Shown here piece after piece: positions 55,430-64,000 of a stretch of DNA of 64,000 bases (positions are counted from its first letter, which is position 1; the number at the start of each line of letters is the position of its first letter). The stretch covers positions 92,095,841 to 92,159,840 of the forward strand of contig CM039463.1 of assembly GCA_022414725.1 (NCBI GenBank). The letters are read 5' to 3'. The stretch comes from Microglena sp. YARC (lineage: Eukaryota > Chlorophyta > Chlorophyceae > Chlamydomonadales > Chlamydomonadaceae). The notes under the pieces were generated by a model that did not search any database, had not been told where the DNA came from, and saw nothing but the letters and a program-made list of their open reading frames with translations. The position numbers and the translations under genes were made by a program.

Positions 55430-56095
55430 AATTCTCCTCAAAACAGCCACCTCCAATACTCAGCATACACACAAGCTCACAAATAGGAAGATGGCAAGAG
55501 TAGGCAGGAGTTCAGTTGCCAGACACATCCCCAAGTCTCCTCAAAACCTTCCCAAGTCTTCTCAAAACAGTCACCTCCAATACTCAGCATACATGCAAGC
55601 TCACAAATAGAAAGATGACAAGAGTAGGCAGGGGTTCAGTCGCCAGACACCCCCTCAATTATCCTCAAAACCTCCCCAATTCTCCTCAAAACAGTCACCT
55701 CTAATACTCCTCCTCAATTCACCTCTAATACACTACCCCAATTCACCTCAATGCACCTTAAATACACCTCCTCAATTCACCTCAAAACACGTTTAATACA
55801 CCTCAATTCAACTAAAAACACGTTTAATACACCACCCCAATTCACCTCAACGCACCTTAAATACACCTCCTCAATTCACCTCAAAACACGTTTAATACAC
55901 CACCCCAATTCACCTCAAAGCACCTTGAATACACCTCCTCAATTGACCTCAAAACACGTGTAATACACCTCCTCAATTCAACTAAAAACATGTTTAATGC
56001 ACCTCCTCAATTCACCTCAAAACGCGTTTAATACACCTCCTACATTCACCTCAAAGCCCCTCTAATACACCTTAGTAATTCACCTGTAATACTCA
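55430..56095. repeat. ~130-bp duplication and CTCAATTCACCTCAAAACAC minisatellite
   Basis: 55,435-55,690 has two copies of a segment with AATACTCAGCATACA and CAAGCTCACAAATAG. 55,710-56,090 has about ten diverged ~34-bp units around TTCACCTCAAAACACG. Confidence 0.85.
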
Positions 56096-56880
56096 GCGTA
56101 CATGCAAGCTTACGCATGTGAACATTACAAGCAATCCCTAGTTTTGATCCCGTTTTAGCAAAATTATCGCTGTAATTGTTTTTTTAACGAAGTTGTCTTT
56201 TGCCCTAAATGGCCCTAAAGAGCACACCGTAGTGTGAGAAATGAAGTATTCGGGAGCGTGGCTCAGATTCAAACAGTTGGGATCAAAATCTGAATACCCT
56301 AAGCCCCAGGGCGAAACCGGGAGTAGCCGTACGCCGTGAATTCAAACAGTACCCTGATCTCTGCCGGTATTTAATATAGGCCTAGCAAAAGATCAGCAAA
56401 ACAAGTGATCAACGTTGCAAAAGCTAACAGATTTCTGCCATCTTTTCTAGTCTCCACGCATCTCTGGAGGCGCATCTCATCTCATCGCCACTGGAGGAGC
56501 GGCACCCGTTGAGAGTAACGTGATTGATCTGCTTCACCAAGCGATTCACTTCTTGCTCATGCCTGACCTCATATATTTTTCGTCTGCACACTTGTCTAGT
56601 CGCGTTTAGTTTGGAGGATTCTCTTTTCGCCGGGAAGCGCAATTTACCTATCAGCCTAAAGCCGATCCTTCTGCGGATCTCGGCATGCCTACCTGTCGAT
56701 TCCGGCACTCGTCGCGTTTTGTCGCTTAGGGACTGAGTTTTTTATTCCCCAGATCTTTGCTTTCTCTGCTCTTTTTGCGTTCGCACCTTCTGCAGCTAGA
56801 TTGCACCAGCTGGCACCAGATCGCCAATTTTTTTCTTGCTTGCTGCTTAGCTCGCATACTGAAACTTTCCTGAGAACGCT
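56096..56880. other. Gene-free stretch with an inverted copy of the 16.9-kb repeat
   Basis: 56,130-56,222 reads inverted as the 16,905-17,042 repeat (GGCCATTTAGGGCAAAAG, AGCGATAATTTTGC). The frames seen in 56.4-56.9 kb resemble no family I know. Confidence 0.45.
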
Positions 56881-56891
56881 CACCACAACAG

Positions 56892-58035
56892 GCATGTTGG
56901 GTAAAAGAGATCTCACGAATGGTTTCTATCATGTCTCCCTGCACCCCTCAGCCAGGAGGTACATGGGATTCAGGCACCCCGTGACAGGAAAAATAGGTAG
57001 ATGGATTGCACTCCCCCAGGGCACAGGCCAAAGCCCCCATTTGTTCTGTTCACTGATCAACTTCTCCAAGTTATTCTTTAATCACAGATGTAATGAGGAA
57101 GGAGTGAAGGCCAGCTGTGATGTCTATGTAGACAACTACCCCATGAGGGCAGAGTCTCACATAGACATGCAGATGGCCTTCAAGATAATGGACCTGGAAG
57201 CAGAACTCTTAGGACTAGAGTTCAATCCTTCAAAGGATGGAGGTGCAACCATCCCCACAACCAGACTGGAAATGCTTGGACTTCTGATCGATGCACCTCT
57301 CTTGAAAATGGACCTTCCGGTCCACAAGAAGCAAATGTACAGATCAGAAGTCCAAAAGGCAATACAGTCCAGGGAGGAAGGTGGTACACGCAGAAGGAAA
57401 GAACTTGAATGCCTGGTGGGGAAGCTAGTCTGGGCATCCAAAGTCACTCCTTGGGGTTACTTGCACATTGAACACCTGTTTGATACCCTTAACCCTGTCA
57501 CAACCAACCATAATACACACAAAACACATGCCAAAATCCCACGGACCCAAGGCAACATGAGTGACTTGGGGTTCTGGGACAAGGCACTGGCTTTGGATTG
57601 GTATGAGTTGGTAGGGATGCATGAAAGCATGCTGGCCAGGAAGGACGTTCATGTGGACAGCATGACCTTCAAAGTCCACATGTACACAGATGCCAGTAAG
57701 GTTTTTAGTGCAGGCGGAACTTTAGGTCATGACACTTACTCCCACCCCTGGCCAGAAACAATGTAACATGTGCACATAGGTATCCTGTAACTAAGAGCAT
57801 GCGTGATCTGCTTGCAGCACTGGGCACATGAAGTGGCAGGGACGTCAATTCTGTGCTACATGGACAACGTACAAGCTGTCTCAGCAGTAAACAAAGGGGG
57901 GGGGGGTCCAGGATACCAGGCATCAGGGATACTTTAGCCCAGATTGCACTTACAGGCCTAGAGTCTGGGTTCACTGTCAAAGCTAAGCATGTCAAACTTG
58001 TTTCACTGCATCAGGATCAACTTTGGATCTCCTAA
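56892..58035 (+). pseudogene. DIRS-like reverse transcriptase and RNase H (broken)
   Basis: RT: MLGKRDLTNGFYHVSLHPSA, RWIALPQGTGQSPHLFC and the catalytic-site variant CDVYVDNYPM (YVDN in place of the usual YVDD), then LEFNPSK. RNase H: MYTDASKVFSAGGTLG, a frame shift after 57,766, then LCYMDNVQAVSAVNKG and TGLESGFTVKAKHVKL. The N-terminal fingers are missing. Confidence 0.8.
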
Positions 58036-58135
58036 ATGCTGCCTAGGTGGCCTCACCCTCTGACACAACCTGCACTGCACTGGTACCTCAGGGCCAGATG
58101 CACCTTGGTATAGGAGGCAACTCAGGGCCAAGAAC

Positions 58136-58355
58136 AGGGATATTGTTTTCCGGAATACATTTCGATCAGAATACGAGACACCGTTTTGGCCGAAATTGCC
58201 GGAATAAGAAACTTTTTTTTTTTTTACTGAAATTGACTAAAAATTACCCAAATCGACCAAAATCGGAATAAGGATCCTGTTTTGGAAGGAAAATAGGGGG
58301 GAATAAAATAAAAAGGAATAAGATTTCCTCTTTTTGATTTGAAAAAATTATCCCT
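58136..58355. mobile_element. 220-bp TIR element inserted in the DIRS element
   Basis: Ends AGGGATA...TATCCCT form an inverted repeat. It is flanked by the 10-bp direct repeat GGCCAAGAAC at 58,126-58,135 and 58,356-58,365. The interior has repeated CCGGAATA / CCGAAAT and GACCAAAATCGG motifs. A 10-bp duplication resembles Mutator-like elements; the assignment is tentative. Confidence 0.75.
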
Positions 58356-58854
58356 GGCCAAGAACCCACATTTCAGGGTCTTGAAATACCATCCCAGGGG
58401 TGCCAGGTTTTTTTACTGACCCCATTTCAGAAAAAAACCACTGGCCCCATATCATTACCTATGCTTGTGATCAGAACTGCTCTCTAATCTACCCGTTTCT
58501 GTGATCAGCCTGCACCCTTAAGGAGAGCAACCTCCACATCACTACCTCCCAAGGTAGAGAAGGTGCCAGGAGACTAATGATGTTGGAGGGCTCTACCCTG
58601 GCAGTAAGCTCCCAAGACGCATATGCTAGTGCTGTAAAGTGATACATCAAGTGCACGGCTGAGATTTACATGATTGGTTTGCAGGAGACACTCCCACCCG
58701 GACCCACAGAACAAGTCTCAGGGGTTGGAGCTACACACTCCAAACTCCAGAGTTGTAGCCCAGCTGTCCCAGTCCATCAGGGTGATCCAAGGGACCATGG
58801 GAGTGTCCTCTGGCAAACAGGGCATTTGTAAGACCCTTATTTTTTTAAGTGTTT

Positions 58855-59442
58855 GGAGGCCATGAGGGAGCTGAAGACCCTGCAGCCCCACATGGAGGAC
58901 CTAGCTACTAGAGATGCAGCTTGGCTAGTGATGGGGTTCTTTGGACTCCTTAGAAGGAGTGAGCTTATTGCTTTTCGTCTAGCTGATGCAGTTCCTAGGA
59001 AGGCCCTTGTATAAGTGCACTTTAGACTGTCCAAAACAGACCAGGAAGGTAAGAGAGCCACAGTAGTGCTCCCAGCGGTCTGCAGAGACTCCTTACGTGT
59101 CAGGAGAATAGTAGAGGCCTTGATTAAGCTTAGGATCCATAAAGGGGCAACCTCAGAGGACCCCCTCATCACAGCTTGGAACCTAGATACCCTTAGCTTG
59201 TCCGCCTCCCCTCTCCTTTCAGGTCAGGCTTTGTCCTGTAGACTTAGGTCTTTCCTCACTGCATTGCCCACTCACACCCCAAGCTAGACATAGATCCAGC
59301 TAGGTTTGCTATGCATAGCCTCAGACGTGGAGGTGTAGTTGCAGCCTGGGCTAATGGTGCAGACCTAGAAACCATCAGGACTCAGGGCAGATGGAGGTCA
59401 GATGTCATCAGGGCATACCTCATCCCAGATCTCTGAGTTAAG
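58855..59442 (+). pseudogene. DIRS-like tyrosine recombinase (broken)
   Basis: Reads AAWLVMGFFGLLRRSELIAF with the first catalytic Arg in LLRRSEL, then FRLSKTDQEGKRATVVLP, a stop after THTPS, and MHSLRRGGVVAAWANGADLE with the HxxR box, followed by GRWRSDVIRAYL with the likely catalytic Tyr. The order R...HxxR...Y is that of the tyrosine recombinase fold. Stops at about 59,012 and 59,285 inactivate it. Confidence 0.82.
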
Positions 59443-60365
59443 TCGAACTTTGCGTCCAGCCTCTGACCCTTTAGTCCCCTCTTCTTCTCTCTCTCCCCCT
59501 CATCATTTAGCCTAGCCTGCAGTCTTGTACATGGTCCTTCTCCTCCTACACCTTTACCCCAGTCTTTTCACTCCTTTCCTTAAAAGTGGGACTTTTTCCC
59601 TGAGTGGCTATGTGTGAGAAATTGCAGTGACCCTTGCATATGGTAGTAGCCCAAAGACAGACATGCAAGGTCTGGAGCTTACAAGCTAGATGGTGCAGTA
59701 TATTTATTTATTTATAAGTAGCCAAAGGACAGAAAAGGCAATCTAAATAGGATGTGATCCAATCCCTAAAACAAGGGAACATGGATCACATCCCATGATT
59801 AAAGCCTTTCAGTGCCAGCTCATACCTAAATAAATTCATGTACTGCAACTGTACCAAAAGGGGTCCCATTTGAAGATCGCTGGACCTCCCGGGCACTAAC
59901 TCAATGTCCAGCAGCAGGCCCCTTAACGTATGCAATATCAAGTTACAGACAATGATGAAGCCTGCAAGTGCTTATTTACTAAACCCTTAAGGGTAAACTT
60001 ATGTATTCAGGAAATGAAAAGCTACTGTAAAAGGAATCTGAGTCAACTGAAAAAAACCACTTTCAGATTTGAAAACAAAATCACTGAAGCTTACACATGA
60101 AAGAGATGAGAGGTAAGTCGCCAGGGTTACCCATCAATGTTTCTTTTTTCGACGACGCGTCGCCATTCTGTCGCCATTCCGTCAAATGCTACACCCCCCC
60201 GGCCCCCCCGATATCGGGACGTGCTGCCCCCCGACCCCCTCCCCCCCCCCCCCAGGCTCCGCGCTTGGCGCTGCGCCATGCGATGGCTACACAACTATCC
60301 AGAGATCGGGGTTGAGTAGCCCAAGTAGCTACTCTACCTGGACTACAGAAATCTGAAATAAATAA
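59443..60365. other. Gene-free stretch after the DIRS element; GTCGC-type repeat at 60,150-60,310
   Basis: 59,443-60,100 shows no coding signal and may include the DIRS 3' region. 60,150-60,310 has GACGTGCTGCCCCCCGACCCC and GCGCCATGCGATGGC, related to 51.37 and 54.94 kb. Confidence 0.5.
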
Positions 60366-60531
60366 CACTGTTACCCATTTGTCCGCCCACCCGACCGTTT
60401 GACAGAGACGAAGCCTGACACGTCAGCCAATGTCTGCGTAACTAACTCGCTTCCATTGCCACCTGTCCTCCGTCGCGAACACTCTCCCGCCTATTTTTAA
60501 CGTCGCTTTGCGACGCTGCATAGAACTTGAC
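60366..60531 (+). mobile_element. Dispersed ~220-bp repeat, copy F (5' part missing)
   Basis: Starts at GTTACCCATTTGTCCGCCC and ends GACGCTGCATAGAACTTGAC. The GGCGGAGCC end is absent, the GTCGC-type repeat lying in its place. Confidence 0.77.
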
Positions 60532-62336
60532 AAGAGGAGGTAGGAGTTCAGTCGCCAGTGGGGCAGCAGAAGAGGTTTTTTGTTTGTGTGAATCCCGTGA
60601 GGTTTGGGTCAGGTTGAACTCTCTTCTTACATTATTTGTTGACTGCTGTTGCTCGTGGGCTTAAAGCCTCGATAAAAAACAGAAAACATTGATTCATATT
60701 ATAATTATTATATTAACTACTAGTACGGGTAGCAGGTGCCTGTGGCCACACCAACCACTCACTCCGCACTCTCAACGCACACCTCTTCTCTCTACCTTTT
60801 CCCCTTCTACTAAGGCTGTGCCTACCCCCTGTCATACACGTATTCCATCAATCCCCCTCCCCCCCCCCCCCACCCACCCCCACCCCCACCCCACCCACCC
60901 ACAATACAGACCCACAGCATCCTCCACTTCCCCCGGCCTCTGCCGTTCCTACCCAATCCCCACACCACTCTCTCTCTCTACCTTCGCCCCCAAAAAGCCT
61001 CCTTCCACAACCACCAACACGCACACACAGCTCTTCCTCCTCCTACCTCATATACCTTCACTCCAGCTGCGGGATTTAATCTTGCAGAAAAGGGGAAAGT
61101 GCAGACCAACAAGCTTAGGGAACGCTCACATCCCGATCGCCCTGGGAACACCGGACAGTGCAATTCCAAAAAACAAACTTGCAGTTTCATCTTCTCGTGC
61201 AGTGCCCCAGTTGATACTCGTTCGGTCAACTCTCTGAACAGCACAAATCGTATGTTCACGATATTCGATACAAAGAAAAGAGCTTTCAGATAAGGGATGA
61301 GAGGTGCAAGCGCGAGATTGTGCAGAGGGACGGAATGGCCGTGGCGCATCCTGAACAAAGTCGAATTAATCGCAACAAGCAGCCAACAATGACAAAGGCG
61401 ATGCGAATGGCATGGCGAAAGTGCGCATGCGTGAGATGAACGTGGTGGCAACGCTGCGCAGGCGGAGAAAAAAAGGCATGACGATCTGAAGTCTGGCTTG
61501 ATTATGAGTCTGGCGTAACTTCCTGAGGGTTGGTAAGCAAAGTCTTCACGCTGGCTTGGTTAAGAGCAGCTTAGCAGCTTCGCGTTCATCCTGAGGCATG
61601 GGATCACGTTGGTTTCACGTCCGGCTTGATTATGAGCCTGGCGTAACTCCTGGCGGCAGCGTGGGCATCACGTCGACTCTTGTTGGCTCTTCTCGGGCTT
61701 TGTCCAGTTCTTCCTTGCTCATGCAAGCTCTAGCTTTGAGCGCTGGCTGGCGGTGTTGCGGGCCCTCCTGTCCATTAGGACCGTTGGCATGCATCATGGT
61801 TCGCATGCCCCGTGAAGAAGCAATGAACTGAAACGATCTATTCTGAGGCGCATACAAAAGCGAGGGTCACCAGATGACCTCCGAGGAGAGATCTTCTGAT
61901 CTAAATTGATTGCAGTCATAGTATGGGAGGCAAAGCAAATGTGGCGATGAATGAGCTGCGTGCTAGCTTTGCGCATCAGCAGTTTTCGGTATTTGAAAAT
62001 TTCGGCTGGCCGGGTGTTGCGAGTTGGGTTTGACGGGAAGTCGGTTGCAAGTCGGTTACACTTCGCACGCCCATGGCACATGGGTACGCGATGATGACAT
62101 CAACCACGACCACGACCACGACCATGATAACTTTACATATATAGATCTATGATTTTTAATCTATCTTTTCTTCCAAATTTGAGATTACAATTATATTCAA
62201 TTTCTTGATATAGGTTATATTAAATATGATATTCATCCAGTACTAATTACCAATAATTCATTGAGCATATTGAGGCCACAGATTAAATTCAACTTCAATG
62301 TTCAACTAAAAAGTTCCACCAACTCCAGGCAACCCT
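60532..62336. other. Gene-free stretch within the putative long intron of gene 2
   Basis: No supported coding region. 61,480-61,640 has two copies of CTGGCTTGATTATGAG(T/C)CTGGCGTAAC. 62,098-62,125 has GACCACGACCACGACC-type repeats. 60,860-60,905 is a C/CCCA run. Confidence 0.45.
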
Positions 62337-62557
62337 ATTTCAACAACTCCTAGGCAGGGTTGCAAGAGACGCAAAAAAATGGCTGAGAGTGTTGGCACAG
62401 AACGTCAGGTGGCAACGATGGAGCCGAGCAAAGCCAGTTAGTTTTGAGACAGTTGGCTGACGTGCCAGGCTTTGTCTCGGTCGTCGGTCGAAAGGACAGA
62501 CAATAGGGTGAACCTGGGGGCTCACGCCCCCCAGGAGGGGGGGCTCCGACAAAAACA
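62337..62557 (-). mobile_element. Dispersed ~220-bp repeat, copy G
   Basis: Minus-strand copy from CTCCTAGGCAGGGTTGCAAG to GGGGGGGCTCCGAC, with GCTGACGTGCCAGGCTTTGT in the middle. It lies about 160 bases inside the intron from the gene 2 donor. Confidence 0.78.
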
Positions 62558-62559
62558 CA

Positions 62560-62700
62560 CACACATCCAGCTTTCCACCCAGCTTCCCAGTCCACACCCA
62601 CTTACATATGAACCCAGATGGAGACAGAATACACGCCATCCAGCTTCCACCCAGCTTCCCACCCCACACCCACTTACATGAACCCAGATACAGAGACAGA
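62560..62700 (-). repeat. Two ~70-bp direct copies at the start of the gene 2 intron
   Basis: Each contains AACCCAGAT.GAGACAGA and CCAGCTTCCACCCAGCTTCC. Unlike the CFAP54 arrays, the copies do not include exon sequence. Confidence 0.75.
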
Positions 62701-62720
62701 TACACGCCGACGAGTCTTAC

Positions 62721-63599
62721 CTGTGAGGGGGGACCACATTCGTTGGACATCATTCAGATGAGGATCCTGCAAGGAGGCTGCTAGTTGACCCGCAAGGCTC
62801 TGGGCCAGGTTAAGGGCGTTTGTAACCTGGTTCAACTGCAGGGTCTGTTCCAGTGTGAGTCCTTGATGTGAGAGAGCATCTGCCAACGAAAAAGGCAGGG
62901 GCTGTACGTTGGGTACAGGAACCGCCTCAGCACCCTGGGGTAGTTGTGGGACACTGAATTGAAGCTGCTGCTGGTACTGGTGCTGCTGGCAAGGGAAGTG
63001 CAGTCCCTGGGGGGGGCCTAGGAGTGGTACCTCAGACATCTGCTGCCAATTGGGGAGGAGGTGGTGGGATTGCAGGTTTGGGGTGTCCAAACGTTGGAGG
63101 TGGAGGGACGGCAGGTTGTACTGAGCTTGCAGCATTGGGTCTGCAGCTGCGCGTGTGGCCAGCCAACTCTGAGGGTTGAAAGGGCTCTGAAGTAGGAGGG
63201 GATTGAGAATGTCCCCCCCTGCTCCTAGACTCCCTCCCAAGTCGAAGCCCAAAGAGGGTCCGACCGCTTGATGGGCTGCCAGTAGCGCGTCAGCTGTGAT
63301 CATGGAGGGCCCAGCTGACGTGGGTACCCGTTGAAACGATAGGTTCCTACCGCTGATGGAGTCCATAGGGTCGAGCAAGCTACTGAAGGGAGCGGTCCCA
63401 GAGATGTTTGGAACCAGTAGTGAGGCCAGGCTTGGGTTGGAGGCATGGGATAAGGCAGACAGGTAGCAGCTGTCCAAGCCGAGTGGGAGTAGAGTAGGCT
63501 TGGAGGGGGGCAAGGTGAACTTCGGGTGATAAAGACTGCTGATGCTCTTGCTGCGCAAAGTTGCGTGCAGTCGGCTGCAGGCCAATGGACAAGGCTCCA
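62721..63599 (-). CDS. Gene 2 upstream exon (Leu/Gln/Ser-rich, unidentified)
   Basis: Open for about 293 codons: contains PSMITADALLAAHQAVGPSL, PNWQQMSEVPLLGPPQGLHF, CQQHQYQQQLQF and TLQLNQVTNALNLAQSLAGQ, ending RMWSPLT at ACAG|GTAAGA (phase 1). The acceptor is uncertain: TCAAG|TG at 63,600 fits the phase of the exon above, while the better-looking TTTCTACAG at 63,613 does not unless the upstream donor differs. No known domain. Confidence 0.58.
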
Positions 63600-63676
63600 C
63601 TTGACCCAGACGCTGTAGAAAACCCAGTCCAGATGAACAGGCGCAGATGGAGGTTAGGAATGTGCTTGGCCCTAAC

Positions 63677-64000
63677 CTGTGGACTTCAGCACTTGGAAGG
63701 GTTGTGACTGTGGCCGCTGCACAGGCTCCGTGCCGGCACCCACATTCGCTTCCTTGGCGTTCAGAGAGAAAAGCACAGGCTGGCTAAGGAACTGCTGTCT
63801 CTCTTGTTGCTCGGGGAGGTCTAGCCTCTTTGGCTCTTTAGTCTGGTCCCTGCCTGTGGGGCTATCATTGCTCCCACCGTTGCCTGCACTTCCTCCCTCA
63901 CCACTGCCCCCCTTCCCGCTGCCACCTTCAACCCTGTTATCAGTCAAGATTCGTGGTCCACTTGGATTCTTAGAGTCAAGAGCCTCTTGCTGAGGTTGGG
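63677..64000 (-). CDS. Gene 2 exon, partial (continues beyond window)
   Basis: Open from the window edge, no start seen: Gly/Ser-rich GGSGKGGSGEGGSAGNGGSN, then LDLPEQQERQQFLSQPVLFS to FQVLKST at ACAG|GTTAGG, phase 1. The next intron would be only 64-77 bases. Function unknown. Confidence 0.5.

Larger units (their letters stand above)
56880..59442 (+). mobile_element. Degenerate DIRS-like retrotransposon with tyrosine recombinase
   Basis: Order RT, RNase H, tyrosine recombinase, as in DIRS elements (Kangaroo of Volvox and TOC3 of Chlamydomonas are known algal members). 5' truncated, with stops and frame shifts. A 220-bp element is inserted at 58,136-58,355. Inverted termini or internal complementary regions were not found by eye. 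Confidence 0.82.

Noticed and set aside
56424..56944. Minus-strand frames of 72-94 codons before the DIRS element
   Set aside because: No recognisable family, no start or splice context, and partly antisense to the retroelement.

Overview
This window looks like nuclear DNA of a flagellated eukaryote. My best guess is a chlamydomonadalean green alga with large introns and a repeat-rich genome (Dunaliella-like), but the species is an inference. Support: a ciliary central-apparatus gene split by GT-AG introns, Ty1/copia and DIRS-type retroelements, tRNA-derived SINE-like repeats, TTTAGGG-like interstitial repeats, and many GT/CA and poly-G tracts. No prokaryotic gene organisation is visible.

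Region 1 (1-29,713, minus strand) is one gene that I assign to CFAP54 (FAP54), a C1d-projection protein of the ciliary central pair. The start codon is at 29,713. Seventeen exons (about 2,070 codons) can be followed down to 808, and the 3' end lies outside the window. Splice phases agree across nearly all junctions. The remarkable part is the introns: at almost every junction the exon-intron boundary (end of the exon plus donor, or acceptor plus start of the exon) is tandemly copied 1 to about 30 times, mixed with microsatellites. In at least two introns the first bases repeat the first bases of the following exon, as expected if an intron arose by tandem duplication of coding sequence around an AG|GT site.

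Region 2 (29,714-46,900) is intergenic and full of mobile elements. It holds a 557-bp TIR element, a 2.8-kb foldback element with about 875-bp arms, a truncated copia copy directly against that foldback, and a structurally complete copia element (36,684-43,612). The complete copia has 324-bp LTRs, a GGGAC target duplication, and a recognisable target inside a tRNA-derived SINE. Several minisatellites follow.

Region 3 (46,944-64,000, minus strand) carries the 3' part of a second gene of unknown function: two exons at 62.7-64.0 kb and a large low-complexity terminal exon at 46,944-49,084. The splice phases fit a ~13.6-kb intron between them. That interval holds a degenerate DIRS-like element with a tyrosine recombinase (56.9-59.4 kb), small TIR elements, minisatellites and several copies of a ~220-bp dispersed repeat.

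Several reading frames (CFAP54 exons 5, 9 and 14; the copia pol) are broken by one- or two-base indels, at least one of them in a homopolymer. Part of the apparent decay may therefore be sequencing or assembly error, and the tandem arrays need long-read confirmation.
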